From positions 1 through 8,346 of the forward strand of contig JAWOJB010000012.1 in assembly GCA_046484325.1 (NCBI GenBank): a DNA stretch of 8,346 bases, read 5' to 3'. Under the pieces are notes generated by a model. That model did not search any database. It was not told the origin of the DNA and saw only the letters and a list, made by a program, of their open reading frames with translations. The first letter of the stretch is position 1, and every line of letters starts with the position of its first letter. This document shows, piece by piece, positions 1 to 4,600 of the stretch. Made by a program: the position numbers and the translations under genes. The DNA is from JAWOJB01 sp046484325. Its GTDB lineage: Bacteria > Actinomycetota > Acidimicrobiia > Spongiisociales > ZC4RG35.

Positions 1-1929
1 GACGTGCTCGAACACCTCCAGGTGGTCGATGTGCTCGTAGACCGTGACGGGGTGCTCGAGGTGGCGCCGCCAGTCGAAGTTGTACACGTAGGAGAGGTAG
101 ATGGGGGAGGGGATGCGATGGAGGAGGTCGGTGAGCTCGTCGGGGACGAATCCCACGTAGACGCCGTCCTCCCGTCGCTCGAACCCGAGACGGCCGTCCC
201 GGTAGCGGTCGTCGAGGTGGTAGAGCACCGGGTAGCCGAGCGCGGCGAAGGCGAGCGCCATCTGCTGGGGCCGCTGGAACAGCTCGACGTCCCACCCGAT
301 GCCGGGCGGGAGGATGACGAACCCGGGCGCCCCGGCGTGCGCCTCGACGATGCGGGCGAGGTCGGTGTCGATCCGGGCTCGTGCCACCGCCAGCTCTTCC
401 GGCGTCAGCTCGGCCCGGGCGGGGACGGCCGCGCCGCCCACCGCATCTCGCAGTACCCGCCGTGCCCCGGGCGGGAGCACCCGCCTCGCCGCCCGCCGGG
501 CCGCCGCCGCCGTGTCCGAGGGCAGCCGCCGCAAACCGTCCCTCGCCCTCCACACCGAGGTGGCCGCCCTCACCACCTTGGTGTCCATGAAGGACTGGTA
601 CTCGGCGGCGAGCTTGTCGTAGGCGGTGCGGAGGTCCTGGAGCTCGAGGGCGGTGGCGCCCTCGGCGGCGAGGGCGCGATCGCGCTCGTCCTCGACCCGC
701 ACCAGGTCCACCGCCCGTTCGACGGCCACCGACCCGAGCAGGTCCACGACGGCGGGCCGGATCGGCGGCACCTGGGGACGCTCGGCGAACCCGGCGATGG
801 CGGGGGCCGCCAGGCGAGCCCGATCGTGGAGGGCTCGGCCCCGCCGCCGGTACTCCTCCGTCCGTCCGGCGTCGAGGCCGAGGGCCGTGGCGGCGGCGGC
901 GATCACTTCCCCAGCGGAGAGGGGGTCGGCGTCCACGACGAGGTCGGCCAGGCCTAGCTCGGCGGCGGCCGTGGCCACCTTGGGGTCGTAGGCGATCGCC
1001 ACGAAGGGCACCCCGCCCGCCGCCGCCCCCATGATCGAGTGGAGCCGCATGCCGATCACCAGGTCGGCATGGGCCGTCACCCCCAGCTTCTCGAACGGGG
1101 AGAGGGGGGTGGAGATCACCGCCCTCCGCCCGGTGTGACGCATGCGGGCCGCCACCCTGGTGGAGACGAGGGCGTCGTTGTCGAGGCCCTTCCCCGACTG
1201 CTGGAAGGGCAGGAACAGGACGTCGGCGTCGTGGGCCTCGACCAGCCGGTCGAGGGCGGAGGCCAGCTCGCCCTCCCGGCGCTCCTCCCCCGACCAGGAG
1301 CGGACCGAGACGACGATCCGGGTGGAACCGTCTGAGGGCAGGTCGTCGACCTCGAGCAGCCGTTCGAACGGGTCGGTCTCGGGGGGAGCCAGCCCGAAGA
1401 CGGGATCGGCGGCGACGACGACCCTCTCCTCGGGGACCCCGAGCTCGCCGGCCAGCTTCGCCGACGACCCGTCCCGCACGCAGACGAGGCCGGCCTCGCC
1501 CAGCAGCAACCCGGCCTGCTCCCGACCTGCCGGGGTGGAGAGCGGTCCGATCCCGATGGCCCAGGTGGCCACCGGCACCCCGGCGGTGCGGGCCACCAGG
1601 GCGAGGCCAGTCCAGAACGCCAGGTTGCCGTGGCGGGAGGTGAGGACCTGGTCGAGATCGGCCGGGAGGTAGTCCTGGACCAGCCCGCCCCCGCCGACGA
1701 TCAGCAGATCGGCCTGCCGGATCGCCTCCACCGCCTCGCCCAGGTCGCGCCCGTCGACCGCCCGGGCCCCGGTCAGCCGGGTGACGGCCTCGACGTCGCC
1801 GTGGGGATAGGTGACGACGGTGACGTCGGCGCCGGGCATCACCGCTTCGATCTGGTCGAGGATGGCCAGCAGGATGGCGTCGTCGCCGGCGTTGCCGAAG
1901 CCGTAGTACCCGCTGAGCGCGATCCGCAT
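1..1929 (-). CDS. csaB: CsaB-type polysaccharide pyruvyltransferase fused to a glycosyltransferase-like domain (partial)
   Basis: The visible 643 residues start at ATG (1929-1927) and run off the left edge without a stop. Residues 1-380 look like a CsaB-family polysaccharide pyruvyltransferase, which transfers pyruvate from PEP to make a ketal on a wall polysaccharide. Family motifs are GYYGFGNAGDDAIL (7-20), GGGGLVQDY (79-87), WAIGIGP (123-129), RDGSS (152-156), ADPVFGL (174-180) and GMRLHSIMGAAAGGVPFVAI (293-312) followed by YDPKV. A charged, probably coiled-coil linker lies at about 400-450, then a basic Arg/Ala-rich stretch (453-500). From about 535 a second domain begins with GWDVELFQRPQQMALAFAALG (545-565) and then V-LYH, resembling the N-terminal half of GT4-like glycosyltransferases (W-x-RPQQ-x-A). 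No signal peptide is seen, so a cytoplasmic protein is likely. Residue 1 is preceded by a -10 box and no Shine-Dalgarno. The pyruvyltransferase call is strong, the glycosyltransferase call moderate. Confidence 0.88.
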   Translation of the reverse strand, partial: MRIALSGYYGFGNAGDDAILLAILDQIEAVMPGADVTVVTYPHGDVEAVTRLTGARAVDGRDLGEAVEAIRQADLLIVGGGGLVQDYLPADLDQVLTSRHGNLAFWTGLALVARTAGVPVATWAIGIGPLSTPAGREQAGLLLGEAGLVCVRDGSSAKLAGELGVPEERVVVAADPVFGLAPPETDPFERLLEVDDLPSDGSTRIVVSVRSWSGEERREGELASALDRLVEAHDADVLFLPFQQSGKGLDNDALVSTRVAARMRHTGRRAVISTPLSPFEKLGVTAHADLVIGMRLHSIMGAAAGGVPFVAIAYDPKVATAAAELGLADLVVDADPLSAGEVIAAAATALGLDAGRTEEYRRRGRALHDRARLAAPAIAGFAERPQVPPIRPAVVDLLGSVAVERAVDLVRVEDERDRALAAEGATALELQDLRTAYDKLAAEYQSFMDTKVVRAATSVWRARDGLRRLPSDTAAAARRAARRVLPPGARRVLRDAVGGAAVPARAELTPEELAVARARIDTDLARIVEAHAGAPGFVILPPGIGWDVELFQRPQQMALAFAALGYPVLYHLDDRYRDGRLGFERREDGVYVGFVPDELTDLLHRIPSPIYLSYVYNFDWRRHLEHPVTVYEHIDHLEVFEHV

Positions 1930-1937
1930 CGGCCGGC

Positions 1938-1943
1938 AGGCTA
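1938..1943 (-). promoter_or_regulatory. -10 box TAGCCT of the csaB-like gene, near-leaderless
   Basis: Reading the minus strand, TAGCCT is followed by eight bases (GCCGGCCG) and then the ATG at 1929. This places the expected transcription start at or within a base or two of the start codon, and no Shine-Dalgarno is present. No convincing -35 hexamer is seen. The same hexamer precedes the exporter and S-layer genes. Confidence 0.55.
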
Positions 1944-1956
1944 CCGGGCGGCCCGG
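1944..1956. promoter_or_regulatory. Inverted repeat CCGGGC-g-GCCCGG in the csaB promoter spacer
   Basis: Two perfect 6-base arms flank one central base. The element touches the upstream edge of the minus-strand -10 box, so a bound protein would cover the spacer of that promoter. In DNA this GC-rich, short palindromes can arise by chance, so an operator role is only possible. Confidence 0.3.
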
Positions 1957-1960
1957 CCCT

Positions 1961-1972
1961 CCCGACGTCGGG
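1961..1972. promoter_or_regulatory. 12-bp perfect palindrome CCCGACGTCGGG, candidate operator
   Basis: The perfect palindrome abuts the TAAGGT -10 box (1973-1978) of the sulfotransferase gene. It also lies about 32-43 bases upstream of the divergent csaB start, where that promoter's -35 region should be. One bound regulator could therefore control both genes. No regulator gene is visible in the window. Confidence 0.4.
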
Positions 1973-1978
1973 TAAGGT
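1973..1978 (+). promoter_or_regulatory. -10 box TAAGGT giving a leaderless sulfotransferase transcript
   Basis: TAAGGT fits TAnnnT. Seven bases separate it from the GTG at 1986, so transcription should begin on that start codon. The alternative GTG at 1977 overlaps the -10 box itself and would then not be transcribed, which decides the start choice. No -35 box or Shine-Dalgarno is apparent. Confidence 0.5.
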
Positions 1979-1985
1979 GCCGCCC

Positions 1986-2762
1986 GTGGCGGGCTTCGTC
2001 TGCCTCTACTACGGGAACACCGGCAGCTCCTGGCTCGTCGAGACCCTCAGCACCTCGCCGGAGGTGCTGGTCACCGGGTTCGAGCCGGTTGAGCAGTGGG
2101 CATGGGACGCCCCCGCCGGCGACAAGCTGGCCTGGATGCGGGAGGCGCTGACCCCGCCGGTCGGCCAGAGCGACGAGGCGTTCGAGGCGTGGGGGGAGCG
2201 GCTGGCGGCGTCGCCGCAATTCGACTCGACGTTCGGCAAGCACGGCATCTCGCTGACCGGGTTCAAGATGACGTGGGGGGCGGTCGACGACCCCGAGGGG
2301 ATCATCCGGGTGATCGACGAGACCGGGTCGAAGGCGATCTCGCTGGTGCGGGAGAACCGCGTGAAGCACGCCCTCTCCCTCTACCGCTACCACGAGGAGC
2401 AGAAAAGCCAGTTCGAGCAGAAGGGGGTGCGGCCCCCCAGCCGGGTGCCCTACGAGGTGATGGTGCGCTGGCTCGAGGAGTCCTCCCGGCTCCACGAGGA
2501 GGCGCTCGGGTTCGCCGAGCGGTGCGAGTCGGTGTTGGGGCCGGGCCGGGTGGCCCGGGTCGCCTACGAGGAGTTCGTCACCTCCGAGGGCAAGGAGGCG
2601 ACGATCCGCCGCCTGGCCGGCTTCCTCGGCATCGACCAGGAGGGGATCCGCCGGAGCCGGTTCGAGAAGGCCACCCCCGACGACCTGCGAGAGGCCCTCG
2701 ACAACTACCTCGAGATGCGACTGCGATTCGCCCTCACCCCCCACCGGCGGGATTTCCGCTGA
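1986..2762 (+). CDS. Sulfotransferase-like protein (PAPS-dependent family)
   Basis: This 258-residue protein resembles the sulfotransferase superfamily, which moves a sulfuryl group from PAPS to an acceptor, often a carbohydrate. A beta-strand followed by YYGNTGSSWLVETL (8-21) matches the 5'-phosphosulfate loop. GFKMTWG (92-98) follows. SLVRENRVKHALSLYR (119-134), with Arg122 and Ser131, matches the 3'-phosphate site. VAYEEFV (192-198) and FLGID (213-217) match the conserved C-terminal part, which ends in a typical acceptor-side helix. The basic residue usually found in the first loop (K/R-x-G-T/S) is Asn11 here. There is no signal peptide or membrane segment, so it is cytoplasmic. It lies between the csaB-like gene and the polysaccharide exporter, so sulfation of a wall polysaccharide precursor is a fair inference, but the substrate is unknown. 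GTG at 1977 is an alternative start (261 residues). Confidence 0.75.
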   Translation: MAGFVCLYYGNTGSSWLVETLSTSPEVLVTGFEPVEQWAWDAPAGDKLAWMREALTPPVGQSDEAFEAWGERLAASPQFDSTFGKHGISLTGFKMTWGAVDDPEGIIRVIDETGSKAISLVRENRVKHALSLYRYHEEQKSQFEQKGVRPPSRVPYEVMVRWLEESSRLHEEALGFAERCESVLGPGRVARVAYEEFVTSEGKEATIRRLAGFLGIDQEGIRRSRFEKATPDDLREALDNYLEMRLRFALTPHRRDFR

Positions 2763-2785
2763 GTAACCGCCCCGAACCGACCCAC

Positions 2786-2794
2786 TGCTAGCCT
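2786..2794 (+). promoter_or_regulatory. Extended -10 promoter TGC-TAGCCT before the exporter genes
   Basis: TAGCCT (2789-2794) carries a TGn extension (2786-2788), in the 46-base gap after the sulfotransferase. The ATG at 2809 follows 14 bases later, leaving a leader of only about 7 bases. No Shine-Dalgarno precedes the ATG. No -35 match is seen, as is common for extended -10 promoters. The exporter could also be read from the upstream promoter. Confidence 0.45.
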
Positions 2795-2808
2795 CCGCCG
2801 GTCATCCC

Positions 2809-3648
2809 ATGACGACCTCCTCGCTCCCCGTCTACGACTCCTCCCAGACGCGGACACCCCTCCTCACCGAGTTCCGCAACTTCATCGCCTACCGGGGCCT
2901 GATCCGGCTGCTGGTGGTCCGCGACCTGACCACCCGCTACAAGCGCTCGGTCCTCGGGGTGTGGTGGACGCTGCTCAACCCGCTGCTGACCACCGCCATC
3001 CTCTTCCTCGTCTTCGGGATCGTGATCGGCAGCCGGTTCGGCGAGACCACCGAGCCATACGTCCTCTACCTGCTCTCGGGCGTGATCATGATGACGTTCT
3101 TCACCCAGGGCTTCCTCGCCACCGGGACGGCCATCACCGGCGCCTCGAGCATCCTCTCCAAGGTGTACGTGCCGGCCGAGGTGTTCGCCTTCTCCACCGC
3201 CATCTCGGCGGCGGTCAACTTCCTCATCACGATGACGGCCCTGCTCGTCGTGCAGCTGGCGGTGGGGGTGGGGGTGCCGTGGACGATGCTGCTGACCCCG
3301 GTTCCTATCCTGGGGATGCTCGCCCTCGTCACCGGCCTGGGCCTGGTGCTGGCGTCGGCGGCGGTCTACTTTTTCGACGTGCTCGACCTGACCAGGGTGC
3401 TGGTCCAGCTCCTCTACTACATGACCCCGGTGTTCTGGACCCTCGACATCCTCCCCGAGCGGTTCCAGCCGTTCATGAAGGCCAACCCGCTGTTCGCCTA
3501 CCTGGAGATGTTCCGCGACCTGGCCTACCGGGGCACGATGCCCGAGACGTGGATGTGGGTGATGGTGGTGGGGACCGCCGTCGGGTTCCTGGGCCTGGGG
3601 GTGTGGATGTTCGGGAAGACCTGGAAGACCCTGGTGAGCCAGCTGTGA
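2809..3648 (+). CDS. wzm: Polysaccharide ABC exporter, permease subunit (Wzm/TagG family)
   Basis: This 279-residue ABC-2 type membrane protein is the transport channel of a polysaccharide exporter that moves a lipid-linked wall or surface polymer across the cytoplasmic membrane. Family signatures are RDLTTRYKRSVLGVWWTLLN (38-57), YYMTPVFW (203-210) and NPLFAYLEMFRDLAYRGT (226-243). About six hydrophobic segments can be placed near 56-74, 84-107, 128-152, 158-184, 199-216 and 247-267, the usual number for the family, and the length is normal. The amphipathic stretch at 22-45 before the first membrane helix is also typical. Its stop codon overlaps the start of the ATPase gene (GTGA), so the two subunits are translationally coupled. 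Whether the cargo is a teichoic-acid-like, O-antigen-like or secondary wall polymer cannot be read from this subunit. The neighbouring csaB-like, SLH and epimerase genes favour a secondary wall polymer. Confidence 0.9.
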   Translation: MTTSSLPVYDSSQTRTPLLTEFRNFIAYRGLIRLLVVRDLTTRYKRSVLGVWWTLLNPLLTTAILFLVFGIVIGSRFGETTEPYVLYLLSGVIMMTFFTQGFLATGTAITGASSILSKVYVPAEVFAFSTAISAAVNFLITMTALLVVQLAVGVGVPWTMLLTPVPILGMLALVTGLGLVLASAAVYFFDVLDLTRVLVQLLYYMTPVFWTLDILPERFQPFMKANPLFAYLEMFRDLAYRGTMPETWMWVMVVGTAVGFLGLGVWMFGKTWKTLVSQL

Positions 3649-4388
3649 GCGGCCAGGTGCTGATCGAGGCCCACGACGTGTCGGTCGCCTACCTCATGTC
3701 CCACGACCGGGCGGGGACGATCAAGGAGTTCACCTTCCAGGTGCTCAAGCGCCAGGTCCACACCGAGAAGTTCTGGGCGGTCAAGCACGTCTCCTTCGAG
3801 GTGCGCCGGGGCGAGACGCTGGCGCTGATCGGGCCGAACGGGGCGGGCAAGACGACGATGATGAAGGTGATCGCCCGCGTCCTCCCCCCCACCTCGGGGC
3901 GGGTGGTGGTGCGGGGGGTGGTGGCCCCGATGATCGCCCTCGGGGCCGGCTTCAACCACGAGCTCAACGCCATCGAGAACATCGTCCTGTTCGGCACCCT
4001 GCTCAGCCGCGACCCCGACGAGATGCGCGAGCGCGCCGCCGAGATCGGCGAGTGGGCCGAGCTCACCGAGTTCATGGACGTCCCCATCCGCAGCTACTCG
4101 TCGGGCATGCTCGCCCGGCTCGGCTTCGCGGTGGCCGCCGACGTCGACCCCGACGTGATCGTGGTCGACGAGGTGCTGTCGGTGGGTGACGAGTCCTTCC
4201 AGCGCAAGTCGTACGACAAGATGCAGCAGCTGATGAGCGGAGGCACCGCCGTGCTGCTCGTCTCCCACGCCCTCGACAAGGTCGAGGAGATGGCCGACCG
4301 GGTGATCTGGATGGACCGGGGCGAGGTGCGGATGCTGGGCGACCCGGCCGAGGTGGTCGAGGCCTACCGCTCGTCGGTGACCGGCTGA
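3645..4388 (+). CDS. wzt: Polysaccharide ABC exporter, ATPase subunit (Wzt/TagH family, short form)
   Basis: This 247-residue ATPase powers the Wzm-like channel. It has Walker A GPNGAGKTT (63-71), the family-typical signature YSSGMLARL (151-159), Walker B VIVVDEVLSVGD (171-182) with Glu176, and the switch His208 in LLVSH. The stretch EKFWAVKHVSFEV (41-53) is typical of the Wzt/TagH/KpsT group. The start is GTG at 3645, overlapping the permease stop by four bases (GTGA). The frame stays open upstream to 2961, but that stretch is a shadow of the permease gene. The protein ends soon after the ATPase domain and lacks the C-terminal carbohydrate-binding domain of long Wzt proteins. By family precedent, polymer recognition would then not depend on a terminal cap read by this subunit. 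A candidate terminator follows 23 bases after the stop. Confidence 0.92.
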   Translation: MSGQVLIEAHDVSVAYLMSHDRAGTIKEFTFQVLKRQVHTEKFWAVKHVSFEVRRGETLALIGPNGAGKTTMMKVIARVLPPTSGRVVVRGVVAPMIALGAGFNHELNAIENIVLFGTLLSRDPDEMRERAAEIGEWAELTEFMDVPIRSYSSGMLARLGFAVAADVDPDVIVVDEVLSVGDESFQRKSYDKMQQLMSGGTAVLLVSHALDKVEEMADRVIWMDRGEVRMLGDPAEVVEAYRSSVTG

Positions 4389-4411
4389 GCCGAATCGGGC
4401 TGTAACAGGAC

Positions 4412-4444
4412 CCGGGCTCTTCCGTCGTACCCCACAGAGCCCGG
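4412..4444 (+). terminator. Candidate terminator of the exporter operon, with a competing hairpin
   Basis: Perfect 9-base arms CCGGGCTCT (4412-4420) and AGAGCCCGG (4436-4444) enclose a 15-base loop, 23 bases after the ATPase stop. No T-run follows, which is common in high-GC bacteria. The right arm can instead pair with GGGCTC at 4449-4454 (stem 4437-4442 with 4449-4454, 6-base loop), so the two hairpins exclude each other. Confidence 0.45.
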
Positions 4445-4492
4445 AAGTGGGCTCGTCCGATCGCGCAGAGGGGATCTGTTGGACGTCTCGCC

Positions 4493-4511
4493 CTCGAGCA
4501 AAGAGCTTGAG
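4493..4511. promoter_or_regulatory. Imperfect inverted repeat over the S-layer -35 box
   Basis: CTCGAGC (4493-4499) and GCTTGAG (4505-4511) pair at six of seven positions around a 5-base centre. The right arm covers most of the -35 box TTGAGT, where a repressor or activator could act. The match is short and may be chance. Confidence 0.25.
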
Positions 4512-4536
4512 TTCTGGGATGGCTCGGCGGTAGCCT
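4507..4536 (+). promoter_or_regulatory. S-layer gene promoter TTGAGT-18-TAGCCT
   Basis: The -35 box TTGAGT (4507-4512) and -10 box TAGCCT (4531-4536) are 18 bases apart. It is the only promoter in the window with a recognisable -35 box. Transcription should start near G4542 or G4544, giving a leader of about 57-59 bases, unlike the near-leaderless genes around it. Confidence 0.6.
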
Positions 4537-4546
4537 CCTCTGCGCC

Positions 4547-4570
4547 CCGTCCCGACACTCGTCGGAACGG
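4547..4570 (+). promoter_or_regulatory. 5' mRNA hairpin in the S-layer leader
   Basis: CCGT-c-CCGAC and GTCGG-a-ACGG pair (nine base pairs, one C-A mismatch) around the tetraloop ACTC (4557-4560). The hairpin would begin about three to five bases from the predicted mRNA 5' end and leave the ribosome binding site free 16 bases downstream. Terminal 5' hairpins can protect long-lived mRNAs from decay. That role is inferred here. Confidence 0.4.
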
Positions 4571-4586
4571 CACGTACGCAAGCTAG

Positions 4587-4595
4587 AAAGGGAGG
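4587..4595 (+). promoter_or_regulatory. Strong ribosome binding site of the S-layer gene
   Basis: AAAGGGAGG lies five bases before the GTG at 4601. It is the only strong Shine-Dalgarno seen in the window and fixes the start of the SLH protein. It fits high-level translation. Confidence 0.8.
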
Positions 4596-4600
4596 GCACA

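Noticed and set aside
4..957. Long plus-strand open frames across 4-2151
   Set aside because: They are antisense shadows of the csaB-like gene. Their products have no motifs and the opposite strand has clear family signatures throughout.
2961..3644. N-terminal extension of the ATPase frame back to 2961
   Set aside because: This part overlaps the permease gene in another frame and its product is Arg/Gly/His-rich noise. The GTG at 3645 gives a normal-length ATPase.
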